DNA of 64,000 nucleotides from Sideroxydans sp. (lineage in GTDB: Bacteria; Pseudomonadota; Gammaproteobacteria; Burkholderiales; Gallionellaceae), in the NCBI GenBank assembly GCA_028710605.1, contig JAQTTU010000011.1, positions 1 to 64,000 of the forward strand, written 5' to 3'. The notes under the pieces were generated by a model. The model did not search any database. It was not told the DNA's origin and saw only the letters and a list, made by a program, of their open reading frames with translations. A program made the position numbers and the translations under genes. This document shows positions 17,755-27,034 of this stretch, in pieces (the first letter of the stretch is position 1; every line of letters starts with the position of its first letter).

Positions 17755-19056
17755 TTACTGGCTCAGCGCGATGCGTTTAACCGGAAATAGCAGTGCGAAG
17801 GTGCTGCCTTTGCCTTCTTCGCTGGTCACCTCCAGTTTGGCTTGATGGCGCATGGCGATGTGTTTGACGATGGCCAGTCCCAGGCCGGTGCCGCCGGTTT
17901 CGCGCGAGCGGCTGCGGTCAACGCGGTAGAAGCGTTCGGTGAGGCGCGGGATGTGTTGCGCGGCGATGCCGATGCCGCTGTCTTGCACGGCGAACGCGGG
18001 CTGCCCTTCGCGCTCCGTCCAGCGCAACGTGATCTCGCCGTGCTGCGGCGTGTAGCGGATGGCGTTGGTCAGCAGGTTGGTGAAGGCGCTGCGCAATTCT
18101 TCGCGGCAACCGAGCAGGTTCGCGTTGCTTTCAACCCGCAGTTGCAACAGGTGCTTGCCGTCGCTCAGCAATTGTCCCTGACGGAAAACTTCTTCCATCA
18201 GTGAACGGATTTCCACCGCCTCTTCGCGCAGCGGGTTCTGGTCGTTTTCCAGGCGCGACAAGGTAAGCAGGTCGTCCACCAGACTTTTCATGCGGTGCGT
18301 TTGTTCGCCCATCAATTGCAGGGCGCGGCGCGCCATGTCGTTTTCCAGATTGGGCATGTCGTGCAGGGTTTCGACGAAGCCGTTGACCACGGTGAGCGGC
18401 GTGCGCAGTTCGTGCGAGACGTTGGCCACGAAATCGCGGCGCATGTGTTCGATACGTTCCAGTTGGGTGATGTCGCGGCTGATGAGCAGGCGCTTGTTGT
18501 TGCCGTAGGCGATGAGTTTGACGGAAAGCACCAGTCCCTCGCGGCGCTTGTCGCGCAACACCAGCGGCTCGCTGAAATTGCGTGTCGCCAGATAATTCAC
18601 GAACTCGGGCTGGCGCGCGAGGTAGGTGATCTGCTGCCCGATGTCGCGTTCGCAATCCAAGCCGAAATGATTTTCGGCCAGCAGGTTGCACCATTCGATG
18701 TGGTCCGCCTCATCCAGAATCGCCACGCCTTCCGGCAAGGCCGAGGTGGCCTGCTCCATCTGCTGCAAGGCGCGCGAATTGAATTCGCATTCCTTGCGGT
18801 AGCGCTGGGTCATTTTGTTGAGTTGCGAGAATGCGTCTTCCCACAAGCCCGAGCCGTCCGGCACAGGCTGTTTTTCCGGCGCGGCCAGCCAGTTTTCCAA
18901 AGCCGCGAGATTGCGCAAATGGAAAAACGCGCGCAGCGCCATGCCGGTACCGAACACCAGCGCGGCCGGCAATGCGCCCGCCACCGCCCACAGCAGCAGG
19001 GCAAACACCAACATCACGGCGGGGAAAATAAAAGCGCGCTGCCAGAAATCGCTCAC
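17755..19056 (-). CDS. phoR: Phosphate regulon sensor histidine kinase PhoR
   Basis: PhoR phosphorylates PhoB when phosphate is scarce. The 433-aa protein has two N-terminal membrane segments (about 10-45), a PAS-like region (about 100-200), the HisKA phosphoacceptor in FVANVSHELRTPLTVV (His near 217), and the ATPase boxes DSGIGIAAQHIPRLTERFYR and GTGLGLAIVKH. It lies downstream of phoB but 254 bp away because repeats fill the gap. The TAA stop falls in a family E repeat. Confidence 0.9.
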   Translation of the reverse strand: MSDFWQRAFIFPAVMLVFALLLWAVAGALPAALVFGTGMALRAFFHLRNLAALENWLAAPEKQPVPDGSGLWEDAFSQLNKMTQRYRKECEFNSRALQQMEQATSALPEGVAILDEADHIEWCNLLAENHFGLDCERDIGQQITYLARQPEFVNYLATRNFSEPLVLRDKRREGLVLSVKLIAYGNNKRLLISRDITQLERIEHMRRDFVANVSHELRTPLTVVNGFVETLHDMPNLENDMARRALQLMGEQTHRMKSLVDDLLTLSRLENDQNPLREEAVEIRSLMEEVFRQGQLLSDGKHLLQLRVESNANLLGCREELRSAFTNLLTNAIRYTPQHGEITLRWTEREGQPAFAVQDSGIGIAAQHIPRLTERFYRVDRSRSRETGGTGLGLAIVKHIAMRHQAKLEVTSEEGKGSTFALLFPVKRIALSQ

Positions 19057-19123
19057 GGCAAAACCTCAAAAATTAACTGGCGGCATTATACGGGGGGATG
19101 CGCGCGAAGACGTTCGTTGGAAA

Positions 19124-19310
19124 AAACATTCAGCCACGGATATACACGGATGAAACACGGATAGCTCATTAGGCCGAGAGTTCTTGTAGGAGCGAGCTTG
19201 CTCGCGAAAGCGCTTTCGCGAGCAAGCTCGCTCCTACAATGAAAATACGGCTAATGGATAATCTGGGAAAAGCACTTCACCCATATCCGTGTTTCATCCG
19301 TGGCTAATAA
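19124..19310. repeat. Family C inverted repeat with a nested REP palindrome, between phoB and phoR
   Basis: Outer arms are CACGGATGAAACACGGAT (left, near 19146) and ATCCGTGTTTCATCCGTG (right, 19285-19302). Inside, about 19186-19239, sits a long palindrome TGTAGGAGCGAGCTTGCTCG with its complement, a word well known from Pseudomonas REP elements. One repeat appears to have landed in another. Confidence 0.85.
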
Positions 19311-20000
19311 TTACTCTTTGGAAAACCGATACCCGCTGCCGCGCACGGTCTGCACCAGATTGTCCAGACCGGAGGCTTCCAGCGCCTGGCGCAGACGGCG
19401 GATGTGGACATCGACGGTGCGTTCTTCCACGAACACGTGGTCGCCCCACACCTGGTCGAGCAGTTGCGCGCGGCTGTACACGCGCTCGACGTGGGTCATG
19501 AAAAAATGCAGCAAACGAAACTCTGTGGGGCCGAGATCAATATTCTCGCCCTTGGCGCTGACGCGGTGCGTGGTGGGCGACAGTTCCAGCCCTTCGACCT
19601 TGATCGTCTCGTCGCTCATCTGCGGCGCGCGGCGGCGCAGCACGGCGCGGATGCGCGCCATCAGTTCGCGCGGCGAGAACGGTTTGGTGATGTAGTCGTC
19701 GGCTCCGGCTTCCAGGCCTTGAATCTTGTCGCGCTCGTCGGTGCGCGCGGTGAGCATGATGATGGGGATGTCGCGCGTGCGCGAGTCGGCGCGCAGCCGC
19801 CGCGCCAGCTCGATGCCGGACGCGCCGGGCAGCATCCAGTCGAGCAGGATGAGGTCGGGCAGGGCGCGGTTGATGTGCGCCATCGCCGCCTCGGCATCAA
19901 AAGCCTGTATCGCGCGAAAGCCGCATTGCGCCACGTTGAATGCCAGCAGTTCCTGAATCGCCGGCTCGTCTTCCACCAATAAAATGTTCGCTGTCGTCAT
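19311..20000 (-). CDS. phoB: Phosphate regulon response regulator PhoB
   Basis: An OmpR-type transcription factor for phosphate starvation genes. The start MTTANILL (ATG 20000) follows GGAGG by five A's; the upstream ATG at 20012 overlaps that ribosome site. The receiver domain has the acidic pocket VEDE, phospho-Asp in LLDWMLPG (near 54) and Lys in ITKPFS (near 105). The DNA-binding winged helix spans about 130-225, ending YRFSKE. A Pho box lies 50 bp upstream. Confidence 0.95.
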   Translation of the reverse strand: MTTANILLVEDEPAIQELLAFNVAQCGFRAIQAFDAEAAMAHINRALPDLILLDWMLPGASGIELARRLRADSRTRDIPIIMLTARTDERDKIQGLEAGADDYITKPFSPRELMARIRAVLRRRAPQMSDETIKVEGLELSPTTHRVSAKGENIDLGPTEFRLLHFFMTHVERVYSRAQLLDQVWGDHVFVEERTVDVHIRRLRQALEASGLDNLVQTVRGSGYRFSKE

Positions 20001-20049
20001 TTTTTCCTCCATCTCTCTTTTCTCGTGGTTGCGATGGTATGAAAGAATT

Positions 20050-20067
20050 GTGACAGCAACATGACAG
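20050..20067 (-). promoter_or_regulatory. Pho box upstream of phoB
   Basis: On the minus strand, CTGTCATGTTGCTGTCAC contains two CTGTCA direct repeats 11 bp apart, matching the PhoB-binding consensus. It is placed to serve as an activator site for phoB itself, with a CATACC -10 candidate about 10 bp downstream. Confidence 0.85.
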
Positions 20068-20091
20068 TCATTTCATAAAAATCAAAAACAT

Positions 20092-20229
20092 TTTTGCCAC
20101 AGAGAACACAGAGATCACAGAGAAAGACAAAACCCAAAAAGCGAGCAGTTCATATTTTCGTGACGATGCTTAAGTTATCACCTTGCGTTTCTCTCTGTGT
20201 CCTCTGTGTTCTCTGTGGCAAATAGGTTT
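20092..20229. repeat. Family B inverted repeat (CCACAGAGAACACAGAG type)
   Basis: The left arm GCCACAGAGAACACAGAGAT faces CTGTGTTCTCTGTGGC at the right end, with about 80 bp between the arms. Relatives are at 41497-41629 and 43501-43735. Confidence 0.85.
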
Positions 20230-20237
20230 TGCTTGGG

Positions 20238-21692
20238 TCATGTTGAGGAATGTTGATGGTGGTGCGACACGCCGTGCTTGCCGATCAGGTTGGGCATCGT
20301 TGAGCCCAGCAGCATGCCGCAGATACTGAACAGCAAGCCGATCAGTTGCGGCGGCCAGTAGGTGTCCGGCTGCAATACCTCCATCAGCAGCCACGACCCC
20401 AGCCCCAGCGCGATGGAAAGCAGCGCGCCCTGATTGTTGGCGCGCTTCCAGTACAGGCCGAACGCCAGCGGCACAAACGCGCCCACCAGGGTGACCTTGT
20501 AGGCATTTTCGACCATGTGAAAAATGCTGGATTCGGAATGCAGCGCAAACCACAACACCATGCCGCCGAAAGTAATCAGGATGATGCGCATGGTGCGCAG
20601 CATTTGCTGGTCGCTCATGTGTTTGAGCGCAAAGTGTTTCAAAATGTTTTCGGTGAACATCACCGAAGGCGCGAGCAGCGTGGCCGATGCGGTGCTCATG
20701 ATGGCCGACAGCAGCGCGCCGAAAAACAGCACCTGCGCGACCAGCGGCGTATGGTTCAAAATCAGGCTGGGCAGGATCATTTGCGAATCGCTATCGACCA
20801 GATCGCCGAACACCTTGGGGTCGATCAGCGTGGCGGAGTAGGCCAGAAACATCGGGATGAAGGCGAAGCCGAAATACAGCAGACCGCCCGACACCGAACC
20901 GCGCACGGCGGTTTTTTCATCCTTGGCCGAAGTCATGCGCTGGAACACATCCTGTTGCGGGATGGAGCCCAGCATCATGGTCAGCGCCGCGCCGATGAAG
21001 GGTATCCAGGCATCCATGCCGCCGCTGGGGAACAGTTGCAATTTGCCGGCGGCTTGCGCGTGACTCACCACATTTCCCACACCGCCCGCGTCACCGTTGA
21101 TGAGCACCGCGATCAGCAACAACGCCGCCATGATGACGGTCATCTGCACAAAATCCAGCAGCGCCACCGACCACATGCCGCCGAAAATGGTATAGGTCAG
21201 CACCACGGAAATGCCCAGCACCATGCCGATCTGCTGCGTCACCGCGCCGTCGCTGACCACGTTGAACACCAGCCCCAGCGCCACCACCTGCGCCGACACC
21301 CAGCCCAGATACGAGATCATGATGCACACCGTCATAATCAGTTCGACCGCGCGGTTGTAGCGCGCGCGGTAATAGTCGCCGATGGTGAGCAGATTCATGC
21401 GGTACAGCAGCGGCGCAAAAAACAATCCGGCAATTACCAGGCACAGACTCGCGCCGAACGGATCGGCCACCACTCCGGCCAAACCTTCCTTGACGAACGT
21501 GGCCGAAATGCCCAGCACCGTTTCCGCGCCGAACCACGTGGCGAACACCGTCGCCGTGACGATGGGCAGCGGCAGATTGCGCCCCGCCACCACAAAGTCG
21601 CGCGAATTGTGTACCCGTGTCGAAGCGTAAAGACCGATACCGACCGAAACCAACAGATAGCACACGACGAACCAGATCAACATGATGGGCAT
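20238..21692 (-). CDS. Sodium:solute symporter (SSS family)
   Basis: A 484-aa inner-membrane transporter with about 13 hydrophobic segments and the LeuT-like SSS pattern (SRDFVVAGRNLPLPIVTATVF near the start, GGMWSVALLDFVQM in the middle). It would import an organic solute with sodium; the substrate cannot be told from sequence. The histidine-rich tail HGVSHHHQHSST is unusual. The start is ATG 21692; an internal ATG three codons later is possible. No clear operon partner. Confidence 0.85.
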   Translation of the reverse strand: MPIMLIWFVVCYLLVSVGIGLYASTRVHNSRDFVVAGRNLPLPIVTATVFATWFGAETVLGISATFVKEGLAGVVADPFGASLCLVIAGLFFAPLLYRMNLLTIGDYYRARYNRAVELIMTVCIMISYLGWVSAQVVALGLVFNVVSDGAVTQQIGMVLGISVVLTYTIFGGMWSVALLDFVQMTVIMAALLLIAVLINGDAGGVGNVVSHAQAAGKLQLFPSGGMDAWIPFIGAALTMMLGSIPQQDVFQRMTSAKDEKTAVRGSVSGGLLYFGFAFIPMFLAYSATLIDPKVFGDLVDSDSQMILPSLILNHTPLVAQVLFFGALLSAIMSTASATLLAPSVMFTENILKHFALKHMSDQQMLRTMRIILITFGGMVLWFALHSESSIFHMVENAYKVTLVGAFVPLAFGLYWKRANNQGALLSIALGLGSWLLMEVLQPDTYWPPQLIGLLFSICGMLLGSTMPNLIGKHGVSHHHQHSST

Positions 21693-21798
21693 CCCGCAAG
21701 TTCAATAATGGCGGGCATTTTAGCAGCGTTCCCGAAAACGAAAAGGGCGCGGCGCAGAGTGCATTTATCATTGCGCAAGAGCTATTGACCAGCGCACC

Positions 21799-21880
21799 TT
21801 GCCCGCAAGCCAACAAATACGGCCATCTCCATCAAGCGCATGATGCGGATCGCCTATTGACGGGCGTTTCCACGAGGTTG
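21799..21880. repeat. Family E hairpin repeat, with flanking gene-free stretch
   Basis: TTGCCCGCAAGCCAACAAAT starts a copy containing ATACGGCCATCT and GGATCGCCTATTGACGGGCG, in the opposite order to the copy at 5962. Apart from this and the sigma-54-like promoter at 22032, nothing is seen in the roughly 400 bp between the divergent symporter and hemerythrin genes. Confidence 0.7.
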
Positions 21881-22031
21881 GCTTTTAACATCCATGCGCA
21901 ATACTGAATCAGAACATCTTCGCACCATAAATAAGCGTTTCCTTATTCAGCAAAACCCAATCTGGTGCATTCCGCGCCACCAATGGTTTAGTTCCCGCCA
22001 TATTTTCATTCATAAATCTGCAATATCCATC

Positions 22032-22047
22032 TGGCATGCTGCTTGCT
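22032..22047 (+). promoter_or_regulatory. Sigma-54 promoter of hemerythrin gene 1
   Basis: TGGCATGCTGCTTGCT matches the -24/-12 consensus TGGCAC-N5-TTGCW with one change, and GG and GC are exactly 10 bp apart. A start about 12 bp downstream would leave a short 5' leader with GGAGGTG before ATG 22093. Confidence 0.72.
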
Positions 22048-22092
22048 GAATAAACTTTGCATTCATCATTTTTGAAATTTTCGGAGGTGCTC

Positions 22093-22596
22093 ATGTCAAA
22101 CGAAGAAGTCTTTTTCAAGTGGTTGCCCGATTACAGCGTCAACATCCAGGCCATCGACGCTCAGCATAAAGAGTTGGTCAACATCCTCAACCGCCTGTTC
22201 ATCGCGGTATCCAAGCGCGAAGGCGACAGCGCCATCGCCGGGATTCTGGACTCGCTGATGAGTTATACCCAGACCCATTTCGCGCTGGAGGAAAGCCTGA
22301 TGCGTCAGGCGAATTACAAAGACCTGGAACCGCATATCGAAGAGCACCGCATGCTGATCGCCAAGCTGGACGCACTCACCAAGAAATATTTGCTGGAAGA
22401 AAAGCCGATCTATTTTGAAATGCTGAGTTTTCTCAAAAGCTGGCTGAGGGAACACATTCAGGGCGTGGATATGAAATACAGCGGAGCATTGCTGCAAGCG
22501 GGATTTTCGTTCGACTCGTGGGAACACGAGGCGAATACCGAATTGGCGCGCATGTCGAATTCGAAAAACTGGTGGAAGGTGTGGAAGGCGGCTTGA
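22093..22596 (+). CDS. Bacteriohemerythrin 1
   Basis: A 167-aa single-domain hemerythrin that would bind O2 reversibly at a di-iron centre. All seven usual ligands are present: His25, His62, Glu66, His81, His85, His121 and Asp126. ATG 22093 follows GGAGGTG. A C-terminal tail of about 35 residues with a KNWWKVWK end extends past the four-helix bundle and is shared with the paralogue at 31798. It converges on the chemosensory operon. Role inferred: oxygen delivery or sensing linked to motility. Confidence 0.93.
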   Translation: MSNEEVFFKWLPDYSVNIQAIDAQHKELVNILNRLFIAVSKREGDSAIAGILDSLMSYTQTHFALEESLMRQANYKDLEPHIEEHRMLIAKLDALTKKYLLEEKPIYFEMLSFLKSWLREHIQGVDMKYSGALLQAGFSFDSWEHEANTELARMSNSKNWWKVWKAA

Positions 22597-22609
22597 TGCG
22601 CCCGAGCGC

Positions 22610-23074
22610 TTACGCTTCGGGCGGACGGGAAAATATCCAGCCCGGATGCAGCACGGGAATCGCCGCGCCCTGATGCTCGAAACAGGAGCACGCGAATTGG
22701 CTCCAGCCTGCGGGCTGTTCCGGTAGCGGGCACGCTTGCGCGTCGGCGACCGCGATGACCAGCGGCGCGGAAGACAACAACAGCGCGCCGAAACGCACGG
22801 GTTCGTCTGGCTGTTCCTGATACCCGGCGACCACCAGATACTGCGCTGCTTGCGCCACGCCGGTCAGGCGCGCCGCCAAATCCATCACAGGCAACAAGCG
22901 GCCTTGCCACGGCAGCACGCTGTGGCAATACGGCGGCGTGCACGGCACTTCATGCAGTTTCGGCTTGTCGATAATTTGCAGCAGAACGCGCGCGCCCACG
23001 GCGGCACGGAGGGACTGGCCGAAATCCAGCAACCATGCGTTGGGAACTTGCGCGGATAATTTTTCCTGTGCCAT
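22610..23074 (-). CDS. CheW-like coupling protein (last gene of the Chp operon)
   Basis: A 154-aa CheW-domain protein. The start MAQEKLSAQV (ATG 23074) overlaps the TGA of the preceding gene in a TGATG junction, showing translational coupling. LPWQGRLLPVMDLAARLTG near 65-85 is the CheW core motif. The N-terminus DFGQSLRAAVG differs from classic CheW. By position it would correspond to ChpC of Pseudomonas, or be a second adaptor between a receptor and ChpA. Confidence 0.72.
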   Translation of the reverse strand: MAQEKLSAQVPNAWLLDFGQSLRAAVGARVLLQIIDKPKLHEVPCTPPYCHSVLPWQGRLLPVMDLAARLTGVAQAAQYLVVAGYQEQPDEPVRFGALLLSSAPLVIAVADAQACPLPEQPAGWSQFACSCFEHQGAAIPVLHPGWIFSRPPEA

Positions 23075-23538
23075 CACATCCCCGCCAGACGCGTCACGTG
23101 CGCGATCAGTTGCTCCGCACTGGTGATACACGCGATGCCTTCGTCGCCGGTTGCCACCAGCCCCAGCACCGGCGTTTGCGCCAAGCGCATGGCGGGCGGC
23201 AATTCGTGCGGTTGATTTTGCGACGGCTGGGAAATGCTCACGTCGTCGCACAGGATGCCGACAAAGCTGTTGCCCGCCCCCAGCAACACGCAGGCGCGGC
23301 GCTCTGCGGGCACGGTGTCGAACAGCGTCAGATTCTGCGACAGGCAATACACCGGCCAGCGTTGTCGCGCATGTTGCAGCCAGCCGATGCTGTGCGGCTG
23401 CACATCTTGCTTCACCACGGAGTCTGCGGTTTCCAGCGCGCTGATTTCTTTTTGCGGCAACTGCAAACGCAGGCCGGAAATTTTCAGCAGCGCCGAAGTG
23501 GCGCTGGCGGCGGGACGGGCGAGTGCGGTGGTATTCAT
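23074..23538 (-). CDS. Divergent CheW-like protein
   Basis: A 154-aa protein that starts in an ATGA overlap with the chpA stop. LKISGLRLQLPQKEISALET is the CheW-like first strand pair, and FVGILCDDVSI the middle; the usual NLRG-type binding loop is not evident. Probably a diverged coupling or scaffold protein of the same array. Confidence in the CheW fold is moderate. Confidence 0.6.
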   Translation of the reverse strand: MNTTALARPAASATSALLKISGLRLQLPQKEISALETADSVVKQDVQPHSIGWLQHARQRWPVYCLSQNLTLFDTVPAERRACVLLGAGNSFVGILCDDVSISQPSQNQPHELPPAMRLAQTPVLGLVATGDEGIACITSAEQLIAHVTRLAGM

Positions 23539-26500
23539 TTGCCGGTCAGCCGCATGACATGCTGCAACAACACATCGTCGCTGAACGGCTTGATGAGGTG
23601 CACATCCACTCCCGCCGCCGCGCTCATCTGGCGGTGCTTTTCGGTGGAGCGCGAGGTAATCATGATGATGGGAACATTTCTGGTGCGTTCGGTGTGGCGC
23701 ACGTTGGCCGTCAATTCCAGACCGTTCATGCGCGGCATTTCCATGTCGGTCAAAATGATGTCGGGCACAAATCCTTCCAGCACGCTCACCGCTTCCATGC
23801 CGTCGTTGGCGGTGCGCACTTCAAATTCCGCATCTTTCAACACCTGCACCAACGAGCGCAACGCGGACAGCGAATCGTCCACCACCAGCGCGCGCAGCGC
23901 TTTGTGCTCGGCTTGCGGTTCGGCATCGGCAACAGCTTCAGCCTGCACCACGTTCAACATCGGTTGCATCGAAACATGCTGTAGCTCGACCAGGTCGATC
24001 ACCGGAGCCACACTGCCGTCGCCCAGAATCACCGCGCCGATCACGCCTTGCGTGCGCGGCACATAGCGGCCAAATTTTTTCATCACCACTTCGCGGCTGT
24101 CGATGATCTCCTGCACCAGCACCGCGCTGATCGAACCGTCATCCAGCCGCGTCAGCAATACCGGAAAACCCTGTTTGTCGCGGGAGCGCTGGTCTTGCGT
24201 CAGCGACAATAATTTTTCCAGTTTGACCAGCCCGTAAATTTCATCGCCTTCGCGGAAATACTGGCGCTGGCCAATCTCCGAAATTTGTTCACGCGCAACG
24301 TAGCGGATGTCTTCCACGCCGCGACTGGAAATCGCCAGCAGTTTTTTATGTTGGCGCACGATCAGGGTGTGCGCGGAAAGCAAGGTGGCGGGCAGACGCA
24401 GCTCGACCATCAGCCCTTGGCCGCGCCGCGAGTTGAGCGCCAGCATGCCTTTCATTTCCAGCACGCGGCTGTACACCACGTCCATGCCGACACCGCGACC
24501 GGACACCTGCGAGGCGTGCTCGCGCGTGGAAAATCCCGGAGCGAGAATCAGCCGCGCGAGTTCTTCTTCGGTGTGTTCGTGCTCGGGACTGAGCATGCCT
24601 TTGCGTTCGGCGAAGTCGCGTATGGCCGCGTAATCCAGCCCCGCGCCGTCGTCGCTACAGCGCACCACGATGGAATTGCCTTCGCGCGCGAAGGACAGTT
24701 CGATACGTCCCTGCTGCGGTTTGCATGCGGCAAGGCGCGCTTCCGGCGACTCGATGCCGTGATCCACGGCGTTGCGCAAAATGTGCATCAGCGGGTCGAT
24801 CAAATCGTTCAGCACGTTGCTGTCTATGGTGGTGTTCTCGCCCTTGATGGTGAGCTCCACCGGTTTGTCCAGCAGTCGTCCGGTTTGCCGCACGCCGCGT
24901 TGCAGGCGCGAAACCACGGTGCTCACCGCCACCATACGCGTGCGCATCAGCGCGTGCTGGCTGCCCATGTGCAAACGGTGCTGCTCTTCCAGCAAATCTT
25001 CCAGCGTGGTCAGTTGACCTTCCGCCGTGCCGGTCATTTCCTGCGCGTCGGTAGCCGCCTCGATCAAGCGCCGGGTAACCGTGTGCAGTTCGCTGTAATG
25101 CTCGAACTCCAGCGTATCGAAACCGTCGTCCTTGCGCGCCGCCGCCTGCGGCGACGAGGTGACTCCGCGTATATCGACCAGCTCTTCCAGCTCCGCCACC
25201 AGTTGCTGGATCAAGTTGTGCTGTTTGCGGATGATTTCCGCCTGGCTGACGGACTGGCGCAAATGCTCCTGAATCTGCGAATTGGAAATCAGCGTTTCGC
25301 CTGCCAGCCGCAGCAACTCGTCCACCACCGGCGCTGGCACGCGCAACGTTTGCTCGGCATGCGGCGGTGCCATGGGTGCCGCCTGTTGTTTCGGTTGCGG
25401 CTCCGCCAGTTGTTGTTGCGGTATAGCCCATGCGGGTGCGGCCTGCACCGCGTCGGCGCTCACGCCTTCGCGGTCGATCCGGTTGGCGCAATCCAGCACT
25501 TGTTGCAGCACCTGCAGCGATTGTTCGGGCGCGGGCCCCAGACTCAACAGGTATTCGCTCATCGCCTCCAGACAATCGCCCGCGTTAATCAATACATCGG
25601 CCAGCGCATGCTGCGGCAGTTTTTCCTCGTCGATCAGCGCGACCAGAATGTCTTCCAACTGGTGGGTGAGATTGGCGATGCCGGGCACGCCCACGGTATT
25701 GGCAGCACCTTTGAGCGTGTGGGCGGCGCGCATCGCGCGCTCGGCATCTTTCATGCCGCCCTCGCCGCCCGCGATACGCCCGATCGCGGCGGTAAACGCG
25801 CCCACCTGCACCGGCAATTCCTGCAACAAGCCGTCGAGCAATTCACGGTTGACATCGGAAGGCAATTCCAGCGAAACATCTTCCCAGGTGGCGGTGGTCT
25901 GGCGCTGCGCGCTTTGCCCGCTTTCATCGGTCAGTTGCACGTTGCACAGCGCCTCTTGCCACAGGGAAAGCGCGTCCTGATCGACGGGCGACGACCATGC
26001 CATATCGGCCAGCAAGGCGGCCAATGCGGCACAGGCTTGTTCATCGTTAGGGGCGGCAAGATAGGCCGCGAGATGCCCGGGCAATTGTTGCAGCAGCGTT
26101 TGTTGCTGCTCCGACAAGCCTTCGCCGAGCGGAGCGAGATGTTTTTCGAACTGCTCGAACAGTGCGGCCAGCGCGCTCAGTCCGACCGATCCCAATGTCG
26201 CCCCCATCCGCCGCATCAGCTCGCGAAAATCCTCCAGCGCCGCCTGGCGCTGTTGCGGCGTACCGGCAGTGGTTGCGTCCAGATCGGCATGAAACTGCTC
26301 GGCCATTTGCGCCAGCTCGTCGGACAGCACGCCCAGCATTTCGCGCTCGACTTGCTGGGTTTCGATGTTGAGCAGCGCATCGTCGAACAAGTCTTCTTCA
26401 ACAGCGGGGGCTGCCTGTACCTGGATTGTCGTCAGGCGTTGCAGCTCTTCCGCCACCGATTCTTCGGGCAACGGCATGGGCCAGGTGGTTGACAGGCTTT

Positions 26501-26870
26501 GCAGCAAGGCCGTGCTGGATTCGGTGTCTGCGCGGTTGGCCATGTAGCCGAACAGCAGCATCGGCCAGCCTTCCAGCAGCGCGATCTCGTCGGCGCTGAG
26601 CGGCCTCGCTTCGCTTTGCAGCAGCATCAGATTGGATTCAACCTGCACACAAACGGAGTGCAGTCCTTCCAGTCCCGAGTCCCAGGCAAATTGCGCAATG
26701 CTCTGCACCAGTTCGCTGTAGCGCTGCAACAGTTGCCCGGCCGCGTCGGCATCCTCCGCCACGGACTGGCTGGCCGGCATCAGCGCCATCAACCCGTCGA
26801 TCGCATCGGCGGCGACTTCGCCGAACTGCTGTAGCCTATCCTCTAACGTAGCCATGAAGATGTTAGTCAC
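23535..26870 (-). CDS. chpA: Hybrid chemotaxis histidine kinase ChpA/PilL
   Basis: The 1111-aa central kinase of the type IV pilus chemosensory system. In order: an N-terminal region without canonical phosphoacceptors (1-340), one HPt domain with RAAHTLKGAANTVG (near 390), the dimerisation segment, the HATPase with ILRNAVDHGIESPEAR and GRGVGMDVV (about 700-860), a CheW-like domain (about 870-970) and a C-terminal receiver with VVDDS, LTDMEMPR and IKPFS. It would phosphorylate PilG and PilH. It starts at GTG 26870 or ATG 26855. Pseudomonas ChpA has several more Xpt domains; only one clear HPt is seen here. Confidence 0.9.
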   Translation of the reverse strand: MTNIFMATLEDRLQQFGEVAADAIDGLMALMPASQSVAEDADAAGQLLQRYSELVQSIAQFAWDSGLEGLHSVCVQVESNLMLLQSEARPLSADEIALLEGWPMLLFGYMANRADTESSTALLQSLSTTWPMPLPEESVAEELQRLTTIQVQAAPAVEEDLFDDALLNIETQQVEREMLGVLSDELAQMAEQFHADLDATTAGTPQQRQAALEDFRELMRRMGATLGSVGLSALAALFEQFEKHLAPLGEGLSEQQQTLLQQLPGHLAAYLAAPNDEQACAALAALLADMAWSSPVDQDALSLWQEALCNVQLTDESGQSAQRQTTATWEDVSLELPSDVNRELLDGLLQELPVQVGAFTAAIGRIAGGEGGMKDAERAMRAAHTLKGAANTVGVPGIANLTHQLEDILVALIDEEKLPQHALADVLINAGDCLEAMSEYLLSLGPAPEQSLQVLQQVLDCANRIDREGVSADAVQAAPAWAIPQQQLAEPQPKQQAAPMAPPHAEQTLRVPAPVVDELLRLAGETLISNSQIQEHLRQSVSQAEIIRKQHNLIQQLVAELEELVDIRGVTSSPQAAARKDDGFDTLEFEHYSELHTVTRRLIEAATDAQEMTGTAEGQLTTLEDLLEEQHRLHMGSQHALMRTRMVAVSTVVSRLQRGVRQTGRLLDKPVELTIKGENTTIDSNVLNDLIDPLMHILRNAVDHGIESPEARLAACKPQQGRIELSFAREGNSIVVRCSDDGAGLDYAAIRDFAERKGMLSPEHEHTEEELARLILAPGFSTREHASQVSGRGVGMDVVYSRVLEMKGMLALNSRRGQGLMVELRLPATLLSAHTLIVRQHKKLLAISSRGVEDIRYVAREQISEIGQRQYFREGDEIYGLVKLEKLLSLTQDQRSRDKQGFPVLLTRLDDGSISAVLVQEIIDSREVVMKKFGRYVPRTQGVIGAVILGDGSVAPVIDLVELQHVSMQPMLNVVQAEAVADAEPQAEHKALRALVVDDSLSALRSLVQVLKDAEFEVRTANDGMEAVSVLEGFVPDIILTDMEMPRMNGLELTANVRHTERTRNVPIIMITSRSTEKHRQMSAAAGVDVHLIKPFSDDVLLQHVMRLTGK

Positions 26871-27034
26871 CTCTAAAAATCCAAATTTCGTCGCAATACT
26901 GCGTTGCTCACAAAAAATTACTCCTTACATATCCGACATATGCTGCGTCGCAATTTTCTGCTCGCGCCTTGTCTTGCTTAGAACTTTGAATTTTTTGAGG
27001 CGACCTATTGTCAGTTCAGATGAATCGGACAACA

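Noticed and set aside
24285-26492. 735-aa plus-strand open frame opposite chpA
   Set aside because: Antisense shadow of the kinase gene; no recognisable domain and a composition typical of reversed GC-rich codons.
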